A stretch of 64,000 nt of DNA from HXMU1420-13 sp024742815 (GTDB lineage: Bacteria > Bacteroidota > Rhodothermia > Balneolales > Balneolaceae), in the NCBI GenBank assembly GCA_024742815.1, contig JANSXX010000003.1, positions 1-64,000 on the forward strand, given 5' to 3'. Position numbers and translations under genes: made by a program. Shown here one piece after another: positions 34,365 through 44,051 of the stretch. Position 1 is the stretch's first letter. The number at the start of each line of letters is the position of its first letter. The notes beneath the pieces are model-generated. The model was not told the origin of the DNA, ran no database searches, and saw only the letters and a program-made list of their open reading frames with translations.

Positions 34365-35690
34365 ATGGAAGTTATAGAGTTATTAAAAACCATCGGTATC
34401 TTTGTAGGTGCACTCATGATTCTTGTATTTATACATGAGTTGGGTCACTTTCTCGCAGCTAAAGCATTTGGTATGCGGGTTGAACGATTTTCGGTGGGTT
34501 TTCCTCCAAGAATTTGGGGATTTAAATGGGGCGATACGGATTATTGCCTAGGTGCAACACCGCTTGGTGGATATGTGAAAATATCCGGTATGGTTGATGA
34601 GAGTATGGATACCGAACATCTGGCGCAAGAACCACAGCCATGGGAATATAGAAGCAAACCCGTTTGGCAACGGATGATTGTTATTACCGCCGGTGTAATA
34701 TTCAATATGATACTCGCCTTCTTCATTTTTACGGGAATGACTTTAAACAGCGGCAAGCTAACCTTACCGTTGGAAAAAGTGAGTGGTTTATATATTCCTG
34801 AAACTAGTTTACTACATGAGATTGGTTTTGAAACCGATGACCGTATCATTGGAGTAAATGGAGAAGCGGTTGCAGCGTTCGAAGATTTAGTTTCACCCTC
34901 TGTACTTACGTCTAGCAATCTCACTTATCAAGTGATGCGAAACGGGCAGGAAATTGATATCAATGTTCCACCTAGTTTTTTGGATAGCTTACAGACCCGC
35001 GATTTTATAAGCCCGATTTTTGCGTTTCCAAGCACAATTTCCAGTGTTTCGTTGGGAACACCGGCATACGAAGCAGGCTTGAAAGCCGGTGATACATTCA
35101 TTGCCGCAGATAGTATTGATATCAATTACTGGATTCAACTTACAGAAATTATTCGCGCTGCTGATGGTCCAATCAACTTTACTATAAAGCGCGGAGACTC
35201 GCTATTTACCAAGTCAATTACACCAGATAATCAGGCCATTGGTATTGCATCTCCAACGCTTGCAATGGCAGGAGGAGAGCGAGTAGAACTAGGCTTCTTT
35301 GCTTCGATTGGAGATGGTTGGGATCAAACTATTGAACAAACCGAAGGAATTATTGGTGGTTTTTCCAGAATGGTTACCGGTGATATTTCAGTACGCCAAA
35401 ATCTAGGTGGTCCAATCGCGATCGCGAATATCACAAAGCAGGCTACTGATCAGTCTGGTTGGGATGGCTTCTGGACAATCACAGCATTGTTAAGTATTAC
35501 ACTGGCTATTATGAACATTCTTCCGATTCCGGCATTGGATGGAGGTCACTTAGTATTTCTGATTTATGAAGGAATTGCACGTCGCGAACCTTCCGAAAAA
35601 GTTAAAATTGTTGCACAGAATATTGGTTTCGTAATTTTACTTACCTTAATGGTGTTTGTAATCTTCAACGACGTTTTAAAATATTTCTAA
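34365..35690 (+). CDS. rseP: RseP-type site-2 zinc metalloprotease
   Basis: A 441-residue intramembrane protease. The zinc motif HELGH (His24, Glu25, His28) sits in TM1, and the third ligand region LPIPALDGGHL is in the C-terminal TM pair. At least one PDZ domain (about 205-300) lies between. It cleaves membrane-anchored anti-sigma factors or signal peptide remnants. The ATG at 34365 replaces the longer frame at 34341, which would lie within dxr. It stops one base before the psd start (TAAATG), forming a compact operon. Confidence 0.94.
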   Translation: MEVIELLKTIGIFVGALMILVFIHELGHFLAAKAFGMRVERFSVGFPPRIWGFKWGDTDYCLGATPLGGYVKISGMVDESMDTEHLAQEPQPWEYRSKPVWQRMIVITAGVIFNMILAFFIFTGMTLNSGKLTLPLEKVSGLYIPETSLLHEIGFETDDRIIGVNGEAVAAFEDLVSPSVLTSSNLTYQVMRNGQEIDINVPPSFLDSLQTRDFISPIFAFPSTISSVSLGTPAYEAGLKAGDTFIAADSIDINYWIQLTEIIRAADGPINFTIKRGDSLFTKSITPDNQAIGIASPTLAMAGGERVELGFFASIGDGWDQTIEQTEGIIGGFSRMVTGDISVRQNLGGPIAIANITKQATDQSGWDGFWTITALLSITLAIMNILPIPALDGGHLVFLIYEGIARREPSEKVKIVAQNIGFVILLTLMVFVIFNDVLKYF

Positions 35691-36341
35691 ATGTTCGCAA
35701 AAGACGGCTATCCGAGTATGGCCTTGGCTACAGCAGTCATGGCCATTGTTTTTTATCTAACTTACACCTTCATTGAGCATTGGATTGCATATCCTATTTA
35801 CGGGATTTTCTTTGTGATGTGGGCAATAGTGATTTATTTCTTTCGTGATCCTGAACGAATTCCGCCTGAAGGAGATAATCTGCTCATTTCACCGGCCGAT
35901 GGGAAAGTAGTACTCATTAAAAAAGTGGAAGAAGAAGTGTATTTGAAAAGTGCTGCCACACAAGTAAGTATTTTTCTATCGCCGTTAGATGTGCATGTGA
36001 ACCGAAATCCGATTTCAGGTCTACTTGAGTATTTAAAATATCATCCCGGAAAATATTTGATGGCATGGGATGAAAATGCATCTACGTTAAACGAGCGAGC
36101 TGATTTTGGGGTAAAACACCCGAGTGGAACTAAGATCTTCTTTAAACAAATCACGGGCTTTCTTGCTCGCCGAATTGTGTATCATATCAAAGAAGGAGAT
36201 CAGTTGAAAGCTGGGGAACGTTTCGGGATGATGAAATTTGGCAGCAGAATGGATATTATTGTACCCGAAAATGTAGAAATAAAGGTTAAAGAAGGAGATC
36301 GCACTTGGGCAGGGCAGTCTGTGTTGGGTGTAATCAACTAA
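35691..36341 (+). CDS. psd: Phosphatidylserine decarboxylase
   Basis: A 216-residue proenzyme that cleaves itself at the Gly-Ser in MKFGSRMD (Ser185 becomes the pyruvoyl group). It converts phosphatidylserine to phosphatidylethanolamine. Two N-terminal membrane helices (about 8-50), the GKVVLI motif and the LDVHVNR and PGKY segments are typical of the short, archaetidylserine-type Psd group. It directly follows rseP and precedes pssA, which makes its substrate. Confidence 0.93.
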   Translation: MFAKDGYPSMALATAVMAIVFYLTYTFIEHWIAYPIYGIFFVMWAIVIYFFRDPERIPPEGDNLLISPADGKVVLIKKVEEEVYLKSAATQVSIFLSPLDVHVNRNPISGLLEYLKYHPGKYLMAWDENASTLNERADFGVKHPSGTKIFFKQITGFLARRIVYHIKEGDQLKAGERFGMMKFGSRMDIIVPENVEIKVKEGDRTWAGQSVLGVIN

Positions 36342-36342
36342 C

Positions 36343-37167
36343 ATGAAATACCCTATCCAGAAACAATATCATAGTTTTAAGAAACGAAGAGAAGTTTTAA
36401 AAGCTTCAAAACCACCTGTAAACAAGCGGATTGCGGTTCCCAGTTTCTTTACCTTGATGAACTTGTTTTCTGGATTTCTAGCCATCATTTCTATTGCGGA
36501 TGGTGATTTAATCAGAGGTGCCTGGCTGATAATGGCAGCTGGCATGTTTGATGTTTTTGATGGCATGATGGCACGCTTAGCCAATGCCTATTCCGATTTT
36601 GGTATTGAGCTCGATTCCTTAAGTGATATGGTATCTTTTGGAGTAGCTCCTGGCTTTTTAATCTATACTTTTGCGCTATCCGATTTGGGAATGTTGGGTG
36701 TACTTGTAGCTGCATTGCCACCTCTTTGCGGTGCTGTTCGACTTGCACGTTTTAATGTTAATGCTCGGCTGGAACCTAAGTCTGATGTATTTATCGGATT
36801 ACCAATTCCTTCCGTTGCGATAACCATAATTGCGTTTTACTTAACATTCAGAGGAGATCTTGAACTTTTTGATTTCTTTAAAAATGGAGTAAACAGCGTA
36901 CTCATCCCAATGGTGGCGCTTGTTAGTTTTTTGATGGTTAGCTCCATTCAATTTGAGAAAATTCCGCGCTTCGATCGCGAATCAATCCGATCAAAAAAGG
37001 TATCGTTCGTACTTTTCATTATTTATCTATTGCTGATTGCAACGCTGCACGAATATGGGTTAATGGCTGCGATTGTGATTTACATTTCAAAATCGATCAT
37101 CGAAAGCGCCATTAAGTTTTTTAAGGATGATTTCGAAGAGGAAGATACCTTTCAGGATTTTAGTTAA
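36343..37167 (+). CDS. pssA: CDP-diacylglycerol-serine O-phosphatidyltransferase
   Basis: A 274-residue membrane enzyme making phosphatidylserine. The CDP-alcohol phosphotransferase motif is complete: DG-x2-AR-x8-G-x3-D-x3-D in FDGMMARLA...FGIELDSLSD. Eight membrane segments fill the rest. It starts one base after psd, so the two consecutive steps to phosphatidylethanolamine are made together. Its stop overlaps the convergent glycosyltransferase stop in TTAA (37164-37167). Confidence 0.95.
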   Translation: MKYPIQKQYHSFKKRREVLKASKPPVNKRIAVPSFFTLMNLFSGFLAIISIADGDLIRGAWLIMAAGMFDVFDGMMARLANAYSDFGIELDSLSDMVSFGVAPGFLIYTFALSDLGMLGVLVAALPPLCGAVRLARFNVNARLEPKSDVFIGLPIPSVAITIIAFYLTFRGDLELFDFFKNGVNSVLIPMVALVSFLMVSSIQFEKIPRFDRESIRSKKVSFVLFIIYLLLIATLHEYGLMAAIVIYISKSIIESAIKFFKDDFEEEDTFQDFS

Positions 37168-38186
37168 AGCATAGTACTATACGCTTCCGCTGTTTTTTCA
37201 GCTACCTTTTCCCAGGTGTAATATTCTAAAATATAATTTTTTAGCTTGTCACTTTTTTGTTCTGAAAGTGCCTTTGTTATTCCATCAAGTAATGATTGAT
37301 CAGAATTAGGATCAGTGTATGTGGCCATATCTCGAAAATACTCTTTCGTGCCGCCATACTTTGTTATTACCACTTTTGCATTTGTAAGTGCAGCTTCCAT
37401 AGCGGCTATTCCTGGAGTTTCGAAAAAAGAGGGGAGACAGAAAATATCGCATGCTGCATAAGCACTTTCGAGTAAAGGATCAGTGTGTGCTAAGGTGGGT
37501 ATCAAATGAATGTTATTGGAATTCTTTGCTAGTGAGAGACATTCATCGCTGTAAGTATCAGAATAGAAATCACCTATTATTACTACTTCTCGATCAATTT
37601 TTGGTGCAATTCGTAGTAGTTGAATAACATTTTTTCGCGCAGCACCGGCTTGGCCCACAAATAATACGAAGTCCTTTAGCTTATATTTTTGTTCAAATAA
37701 TTCGGGTGTCGCGTGTGCGAATCTGGATTCCACTCCATTTGGAACTACCGTAAATCGAGATTCCGCAATATCAAAAGCATCTCGAACTAACTCTTTTTCT
37801 TGGATTGTATTTGGTAGTAGTATATCAGCAAGATGACAAATCTCAGCCTTTATTCCATACTCTGAACGGATTCCGGTCCCGAGTTTCGACAACAATTTCT
37901 CCACTTTCAGGATATTTCGAATACTTTTCGCTGTTCGGTTGGCAAAGAACACAGGGCTTACCGCTAATGGAATTCCTTTATTCTTCACTTGTTTTGCAAT
38001 TCCAATTGTCTCCGGTGATGATGAAAAAATATGCACCAGATCGAAGTCAAAATGGACATGATCTGAATGAATAATTTCTACGGAAATACCTAGTTGCTTT
38101 AAATGCTCTGAAGTTTTTAGTATTTGTGTTCTTACACCACCATTAACTGCGGCAAGACTAAGTGGAGCTGCAATTCCAATTCTCAT
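37164..38186 (-). CDS. Glycosyltransferase, GT4-like
   Basis: A 340-residue GT-B enzyme. The nucleotide-sugar-binding C-terminal domain shows FFETPGIAAMEAAL (E-x7-E) and VVITKYGGTKEYF; the N-terminal domain has VNGGVRTQI and HSDHVHF. The start is ATG 38186, which gives an ATGA overlap with the upstream deacetylase; the frame from 38207 would overlap more. It transfers a sugar from a nucleotide donor to a lipid- or glycan-linked acceptor in the surface polysaccharide operon; the sugar is unknown. Last gene of the operon. Confidence 0.9.
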   Translation of the reverse strand: MRIGIAAPLSLAAVNGGVRTQILKTSEHLKQLGISVEIIHSDHVHFDFDLVHIFSSSPETIGIAKQVKNKGIPLAVSPVFFANRTAKSIRNILKVEKLLSKLGTGIRSEYGIKAEICHLADILLPNTIQEKELVRDAFDIAESRFTVVPNGVESRFAHATPELFEQKYKLKDFVLFVGQAGAARKNVIQLLRIAPKIDREVVIIGDFYSDTYSDECLSLAKNSNNIHLIPTLAHTDPLLESAYAACDIFCLPSFFETPGIAAMEAALTNAKVVITKYGGTKEYFRDMATYTDPNSDQSLLDGITKALSEQKSDKLKNYILEYYTWEKVAEKTAEAYSTML

Positions 38187-39652
38187 AACGTTTTCCTGTT
38201 TCTCCAATCTAAGAGGGAGGTTTTAATCAACTGCATTTTCCCACGTTGTAATTCGCTTTGAGTTTTTGGTGAAGGGAAGTCAGGATCTACCCACTCATAT
38301 TCTTTAACTGAATCAAGTGGTTTACTGGTTTTGGAAGTAGGCATTAGCCGGTATGACTTCGAGCTGAAAGCAATTTTTACAAAGATGTTATTATCTGAAC
38401 TATCCAAAGTTAACACTTTGTTTTTTCTATCAAACTTCGCTTCGATTAAGGCCTCATTTCTTTGCTTCCAGAACAGAGCATATTCCAAAAAAGTGATAGG
38501 ATTTAATTCTGAATTTTGAACTTTTTTGAATACCGAGTTCCAAACATTAATACCAATTTGCATAGGGTGATGATAAAAAAATACAGGCTCTCTCGAACGA
38601 AGCTTTTTGGCCAATATCATTTCGAAGTATTCCGTCATTTCGACTTCGTCAGCTGCTTTCCGATTTAAACTTCCGGTACAAATAGGATGAATAGGAATTT
38701 GAAGAGTTGGGTGTAATGTACCTTTATGAATTGGAAAGAAAGGTACACAATCATAACCCAGTGTAAACTCTGAGCTGTACTCGCACTCAAATTTTTTGAG
38801 AACATCTCCTAAAGCTTCATTCCAAATACCATAAGGCACACAAAAGCCTTTAGGTTCGATTCCTACATCACTAAGCTTTCGATAACCCGTTTCTATATTA
38901 TTAAAAATATGTTCATAACTGGCTGATGTCCCATGTTCATAGCCATGCAATGCAATTTCCTGATGCTCAAATTTTTTAAACTCTTCCAACCATTCTTCGT
39001 GCGCTTGCACATGCAAAAACCAAGTAAAGGGAATGGAATAAGCCTTTGATAGTTGGTACAACTCTTTTATGGCTTGTTTTGTACCAAAATCTGAATCGAT
39101 TCGAAATCCGAACACAGGTTTTTCAGTAGGAGAGTGCCATTTTTTTATATATGGCAATGAGCGATGAAAATGTAATTCCGACAGTATTCGATCTAAGGTG
39201 ACCAATAATGCATTCTTATCTACTGAACTCACCAACTCATCAGGATGCATTAGTGGGCGGAAATAGAATCGTTTTCTGTGATAAGAAGTGTCTGCAAAAT
39301 CATTTTCCGGTGATGCTTTCCATTGAGCAACAATTCCCCTTCCAGTTGAAAATGTGGAAACTTGGGATTGATAAGGAGCAGGGAGATGAATAGTGATATC
39401 ATCAATTGGATCCCTTTTATCAAAGATGTTGATCGATACTTCTCTAGTGAATAATAGTGATCCAGACTCTTTTAAAAACTGCTGAATCTGTTGAAGCTGC
39501 GTTGTTGTAGGGTGCTTATTAACAATCAACACGGAGTAGGAAGTGGTTAACTTGTTTTCGAACCGAACTTCTTCATAACGAACACCGAGTGAATCCAACA
39601 TAGAAATCCACTCGGGTGTTAAAGCTAATACTCCGATACAAATCCTGTTCAT
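38183..39652 (-). CDS. Polysaccharide deacetylase-family protein (NodB-like) with novel N-terminal domain
   Basis: A 489-residue protein. Residues about 1-150 form a domain I do not recognise, starting with a Rossmann-like ALTPEWISMLDSLGV...VLIVNKH pattern. The NodB-like domain (about 165-400) has motif 1 FRIDSDFG (two Asp), motif 2 HGYEHG (His-x3-His) and motif 3 CVPYG. A C-terminal region of about 90 residues completes it. Such enzymes remove acetyl groups from amino sugars in glycans. It overlaps both neighbours by 4 bp. Confidence 0.85.
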   Translation of the reverse strand: MNRICIGVLALTPEWISMLDSLGVRYEEVRFENKLTTSYSVLIVNKHPTTTQLQQIQQFLKESGSLLFTREVSINIFDKRDPIDDITIHLPAPYQSQVSTFSTGRGIVAQWKASPENDFADTSYHRKRFYFRPLMHPDELVSSVDKNALLVTLDRILSELHFHRSLPYIKKWHSPTEKPVFGFRIDSDFGTKQAIKELYQLSKAYSIPFTWFLHVQAHEEWLEEFKKFEHQEIALHGYEHGTSASYEHIFNNIETGYRKLSDVGIEPKGFCVPYGIWNEALGDVLKKFECEYSSEFTLGYDCVPFFPIHKGTLHPTLQIPIHPICTGSLNRKAADEVEMTEYFEMILAKKLRSREPVFFYHHPMQIGINVWNSVFKKVQNSELNPITFLEYALFWKQRNEALIEAKFDRKNKVLTLDSSDNNIFVKIAFSSKSYRLMPTSKTSKPLDSVKEYEWVDPDFPSPKTQSELQRGKMQLIKTSLLDWRNRKTL

Positions 39653-41052
39653 AAGCCAAGTTTTAATAAAAACCAGTTTATATCCTTTTTGCGAATAACA
39701 CGTGCAAAAAGGAGTATGAAAAATAAAATTACGGCACCTATAATCGCTTCAACCCAATATTGGATGCGTACAATATCCATCAATTTATAGGTTACAAAAA
39801 AGGAAAGTATCGTAAGAATAAAAGGCATGATATAACGCACTTTCATATGCTTTGTGTACCAGTAGTATGCAAGAGTCCCAATGAAAAATTCACTTAATAC
39901 TACTGCAGCAGCAACTGCAAGCACACCAAATTGTGATGCTCCTATAGCAATAAGTACGATACCGATAGCGCCACCTATGGAAGTTGCTTTGAGATAATCT
40001 AGATCCTTACCAAGAGCAACTAACCCATGCGAAAAAATGCTATTCTGAAAAGTGACAAATAGTAGGAAACTGAGAACCATTACGATTGAGATAGAATTTT
40101 CGAATTCATTTCCAAAAACTAAAAGTATAAAATCGGGAGCACCTAAGAACAGACCAATACTTGCTAAAGCACCTAAAACCAGCATTAAACGCATGGTATG
40201 ATCCATATTTAGGGTTGCTAGTTCTTTATCTTCACTCCACTGCTTCGATAGATTTGGGATTAAAAGCTGAACAAAAATCCGATCGATTAACATACCAGCA
40301 ATAATTAACCGAAAAGCAGCGCTATACTCACCGGCGTTTGAAGTGGTGAGAAAGTATCCAATTGCGATAGGGGGAAATAGTTGAATTACTTGTGCAAAAA
40401 AACTACCGCTACCAACCGTTATGGCAGCTTTCAAACCGTCCCATAAAATATGAAACCCACGGATGCCTAACTGTAAGGGTCTATCCTTTAAGAATATCCA
40501 TATCAACATAACAGCTGACGCCAACAGGCCCGTAACGTAATAAAAAGGTAAGGCAGGAATTTGATCCATTGAATCCACAAAAAGTAAAATCAGAATCAGG
40601 TAAACACCATTTTTTATAATGTTTGACAAAGCATTTACTTTGTAGCGTTGTACTCCTATAAAGTACCATTCCACTAAAAAAGAATGCGGAATTAGGGCGA
40701 GCATAAAACCACGAGTTAACGATAATAGCTGACTATCTTCGATGATGAATGGCATTAAAAACCAACTAATCATTAGTACAGATAAAGCCATAAAAATGCG
40801 AAGTATCAGCAGCTCGCTAATTCGGTAGTTGCGCTTACTTTCGTCGCGCGCAACTTCGCGACTCGCAATATTGAATAAGCCAAAATCGGCGAAAAAAACG
40901 AGGTATCCCAAATAGGCCATCGCAATACTTACTAAACCAAAGCCTTCTGTACCTAGTGATCTGGCAAGATATATTGTGATAATAAAAGCTATACCTCGTG
41001 AAAGAATATCACCGGTAAAAATATGGGTTATTTTTCGCGTAATGGATGCCAA
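39649..41052 (-). CDS. Oligosaccharide flippase, Wzx/MATE-like
   Basis: A 467-residue protein with 12-14 membrane helices in the MVF/PST pattern (LSRGIAFIITIYLARSLGTEGFG near the start is the typical Wzx TM1-loop). It is expected to flip an undecaprenyl-linked oligosaccharide unit across the inner membrane. It overlaps the deacetylase gene by 4 bp and lies one base after the upstream glycosyltransferase. No Wzy polymerase or priming glycosyltransferase is found in this operon. Confidence 0.9.
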   Translation of the reverse strand: MASITRKITHIFTGDILSRGIAFIITIYLARSLGTEGFGLVSIAMAYLGYLVFFADFGLFNIASREVARDESKRNYRISELLILRIFMALSVLMISWFLMPFIIEDSQLLSLTRGFMLALIPHSFLVEWYFIGVQRYKVNALSNIIKNGVYLILILLFVDSMDQIPALPFYYVTGLLASAVMLIWIFLKDRPLQLGIRGFHILWDGLKAAITVGSGSFFAQVIQLFPPIAIGYFLTTSNAGEYSAAFRLIIAGMLIDRIFVQLLIPNLSKQWSEDKELATLNMDHTMRLMLVLGALASIGLFLGAPDFILLVFGNEFENSISIVMVLSFLLFVTFQNSIFSHGLVALGKDLDYLKATSIGGAIGIVLIAIGASQFGVLAVAAAVVLSEFFIGTLAYYWYTKHMKVRYIMPFILTILSFFVTYKLMDIVRIQYWVEAIIGAVILFFILLFARVIRKKDINWFLLKLGL

Positions 41053-41053
41053 T

Positions 41054-42058
41054 TCAACCGGTGATTAATTGAGTGATTAGTTCAACACATTCATTTTCTG
41101 AGTTGAATAAATGCACATTGGAGTGTGTTTCGTAGTGCATTAATGCTTCGAGTCGTGGAGCAACAACGGGCTTGTTATAGGCAAGTGCTAATTCAATGCC
41201 GCCGGATGTAAGAATATCATCAAAATTAAACACACACACGTCGATTGCATTCATCAAATTTGGAAGTAGATCTTCTGAAATGAACCCACGGTGATAGTAT
41301 AACCAATCACTACTTTTTGAAGATTCTAGGATTTTTGCATCTATTTCTTGCATCCCTTTCTTAACATACCCGGCAATAATCATTTGTTTTGCAACCGATA
41401 GTTGATCCACAATACCAATTAATTCAGGATATCTTTTATACGCACTGATTGCGCCGAAACAACCGATTGTTGGAATTTTTGGTGTTAATTGGAGTCCAAA
41501 TATTGTGTTGATATGACTTACAGCTTCTATCTTTTCGATGAATTTTGATGGAAATTCAGGATGGGGGTAAACCCGAATTTTCTTCGAATCCACTTCATAT
41601 TCTTTGCTAACTAGTTCAACAGCTTTTGGAGTGTGAACTAATATCATATCACAGATTCCAGCAAACCATTGGTATAGCTTTTTGTGCTGGTGTCTCCATT
41701 TTTTGTTATGAGGATAAAGATTGTGCACCGTCCAAATAATGGACCCACCAAAAGCTTTGTACAAAGTGATACATATCAGTTTATAAATGAGGCCTATTCC
41801 GGATTTAAGATCTTGAAATTCTAACCAGTGATAATGTAGTATGGCGTGTTTATCTGTTAGCGGAGCGAGTATCAGCTTAATGTGAGCAAACGCACTCAGG
41901 CTATTGATATTGATATGCTTATCTGCCAGTAAGTCTTTGTACAGCAAATACAAGTAATCGGTTGTAGGATAATCATATCGAATAAGAGGAACCACGAAAA
42001 TGGTGGCAACCTTATCGGAAACTTCCTTGTAGATGTGCAAAAGTGATGTACTCGGCAT
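41054..42058 (-). CDS. Glycosyltransferase, GT-B fold
   Basis: A 334-residue protein with GT-B features: an N-terminal TVHNLYPHNKK segment that often marks glucuronosyl- or glycosyl-transferases of polysaccharide loci, and a C-terminal region with AYNKPVVAPR and VCVFNFDDILTSGGIELA (donor-binding E/G). The substrate is unknown. It follows the PorV-like gene by 17 bp and precedes the flippase by 1 bp, so it is part of the same transcript. Confidence 0.83.
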   Translation of the reverse strand: MPSTSLLHIYKEVSDKVATIFVVPLIRYDYPTTDYLYLLYKDLLADKHININSLSAFAHIKLILAPLTDKHAILHYHWLEFQDLKSGIGLIYKLICITLYKAFGGSIIWTVHNLYPHNKKWRHQHKKLYQWFAGICDMILVHTPKAVELVSKEYEVDSKKIRVYPHPEFPSKFIEKIEAVSHINTIFGLQLTPKIPTIGCFGAISAYKRYPELIGIVDQLSVAKQMIIAGYVKKGMQEIDAKILESSKSSDWLYYHRGFISEDLLPNLMNAIDVCVFNFDDILTSGGIELALAYNKPVVAPRLEALMHYETHSNVHLFNSENECVELITQLITG

Positions 42059-42075
42059 TCAATGAAATTGGTTCG

Positions 42076-43011
42076 CTACAACTGATACGTTAAACCAATT
42101 GAATGTACAGTTCCGAAGCCGGTATTGAAAGGAACCAATGCATAATTAAAGCGAACATTTTCGGCGATAAAGCCCAGCCCAAAAGAAACCGGGCGAACGT
42201 TGTTGGAAGTTTTATAGCCGGCTCGTACTTCCACGATTTCTGAGATTAGTAAGTTCAATCCCAGATTAAGGTAATTCTCGTCTGGATTGATCTCATCAAA
42301 TTCATCTTGTTGATCATGGAGCGGCATCACAAAATCTGCCATAATCGTGGCAAGGATTGGTAATTCTGGCGATTGCCAGTGCACAAATTCCATCACATCA
42401 ATGGAGGTGCCTACCGTAAATTTTGTGGGTAATTCGGTAGCTCTTTGATCAAGTTTTTCCATTTCGCCTGCATTGGTTAACGCAGCACCAATACGTACTC
42501 TCTCATCGATGGCTGAAGTCACGATTCCTGCATTCATCGCAAATCCATTTGCTCTAAAGGGATATACATCTTCGTTCAGATACTGCCCGGCAACTCCTAT
42601 GGAAAAATATTTGAAAACATAAGCATAAGCCCCCGAAATTGAGACATACTGTATGCTAAATTCACCATTAGATTCGCCCGGACCATTACGCTGTTCAAAT
42701 CCAGAAGCTCCTGAAGTATAGAAAGCAAATGCTGCAGCGCGCTTACCATTAACCAGATTTATGCCACCAAATAAGTTATTGGAGTCCACTATCCAACTTG
42801 TGTAACCTAAACTTATGGAGGTGCGATCTTCACTGGCAAGCATGGCGGGATTAGAATAAATCGAAGAAGCTCCAAAAGCGGTAGCAACAGTGGCTTCAGA
42901 AATTGATAATTCAGCGGCTGTTGCACCAATGTTGAGCAATTGAAATCCGGAGGATTGGGCGTTTACCACACATGGCAGTAATAATATTATCCAAATTAGA
43001 TTCTTTTTCAT
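42076..43011 (-). CDS. PorV/PorQ-family outer-membrane protein
   Basis: A 311-residue beta-barrel protein with a signal peptide (LLLPCVVNAQ) and the family's mature start GFQLLNIGATAAELSISEATVA...SIYSNPAMLA. The C-terminus ends in an aromatic-rich barrel strand (GLTYQL). PorV/PorQ proteins act in type IX secretion; PorV receives cargo signals and PorQ attaches A-LPS-linked cargo. It overlaps the next barrel gene by 4 bp. Its position next to glycosyltransferases suggests a role with surface glycan or cargo, but which subfamily it is cannot be decided. Confidence 0.85.
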   Translation of the reverse strand: MKKNLIWIILLLPCVVNAQSSGFQLLNIGATAAELSISEATVATAFGASSIYSNPAMLASEDRTSISLGYTSWIVDSNNLFGGINLVNGKRAAAFAFYTSGASGFEQRNGPGESNGEFSIQYVSISGAYAYVFKYFSIGVAGQYLNEDVYPFRANGFAMNAGIVTSAIDERVRIGAALTNAGEMEKLDQRATELPTKFTVGTSIDVMEFVHWQSPELPILATIMADFVMPLHDQQDEFDEINPDENYLNLGLNLLISEIVEVRAGYKTSNNVRPVSFGLGFIAENVRFNYALVPFNTGFGTVHSIGLTYQL

Positions 43012-44051
43012 AAGTGTAAACGTAATGCAAAGACGTGAAAATTAGAAACACCAAAAGGTTCACGGACAAAGGCGTAATCAATAGAAGGAGAGAATCGATC
43101 GAAGGGTAGATGCACTGAAAAGCCGGCACTTAAGGCATTACTGCCTTCCGTTTTTGTGTCGGCAATTCGGTATCCGGCTCTGAGTGTAAATCGCTCGTGA
43201 GCATGCCACAATCCTCCTATTTTAAATTGCCCTGAGTTGGTGTTTAAAGTTTCGATTGTTGAAATAGATACTGGCGTATCAGAATCACCAATAAATATCT
43301 CATTATCCGTAAACTCACTTGAATAAACCTGAAGCTCATATTCACTATTAATACTAAACTGTTTATTCTGATAAGAAACTGCCCATTTTATGCGCGTAGG
43401 GAAGTTGTTAACCACATTTCGAGATTGTGATTGCCCGTACAAATCGCCCGAATTCCACGTGTAATTAGCAAATAAATCCTGAATACTCAGTCCAATATTG
43501 AAACTCTCGTTTAAGAGATATAAAAATCCCAAATCCAGACCTACCGCAGTGGCAGGGGATAGTTCTTCGTGATAATTCGCATAATTTAGTTTAATCCCAA
43601 CACCACCGTAAAACTTTGGACTAAATCGGATTCCAAACGCGGTATTAAGTTGGTATTCTGAGATATCAAAGGTACCATTTGGGTATCCACTAAGCGACCG
43701 AGCATCTATATCTTTCACACCCGCTCGGATTAATCCAAACGCGATACCTGCATTTGGTGGAAGTTGCACATGTACACCGGCATTTTGATATACACGATCA
43801 AAATCCATAGATGAAACCGACAAATCAATTTGATTATGCTCTTGAAATACCGCGGCTAGTGCCGGATTATAATATGGATACACCCCTTCGCTAGTGGATG
43901 CCCCCATCGCATTACTCATGGCCATACCACGCGGACCAAATCCTGATTGAAATGCAGCGCCTGCAAAACCTCCATTTTGAGCTAACGCATCCACACTGAA
44001 TGATAGCAACAGAATATTTAGTGCAACAAAAAGTTTAATTTCTCTTTTCAT
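43008..44051 (-). CDS. PorV-like outer-membrane beta-barrel protein
   Basis: A 347-residue barrel with a signal peptide (LLSFSVDALAQ) and the PorV/UPF0164-like pattern GPRGMAMSNAMGASTSEGVYPYYNPALAA at the mature N-terminus. Amphipathic strands repeat through to the C-terminal VFALRLHL. It is a paralogue-like neighbour of the 311-residue barrel, suggesting duplication of a T9SS-type component. It overlaps both neighbours by 4 bp in the operon. Confidence 0.84.
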   Translation of the reverse strand: MKREIKLFVALNILLLSFSVDALAQNGGFAGAAFQSGFGPRGMAMSNAMGASTSEGVYPYYNPALAAVFQEHNQIDLSVSSMDFDRVYQNAGVHVQLPPNAGIAFGLIRAGVKDIDARSLSGYPNGTFDISEYQLNTAFGIRFSPKFYGGVGIKLNYANYHEELSPATAVGLDLGFLYLLNESFNIGLSIQDLFANYTWNSGDLYGQSQSRNVVNNFPTRIKWAVSYQNKQFSINSEYELQVYSSEFTDNEIFIGDSDTPVSISTIETLNTNSGQFKIGGLWHAHERFTLRAGYRIADTKTEGSNALSAGFSVHLPFDRFSPSIDYAFVREPFGVSNFHVFALRLHL

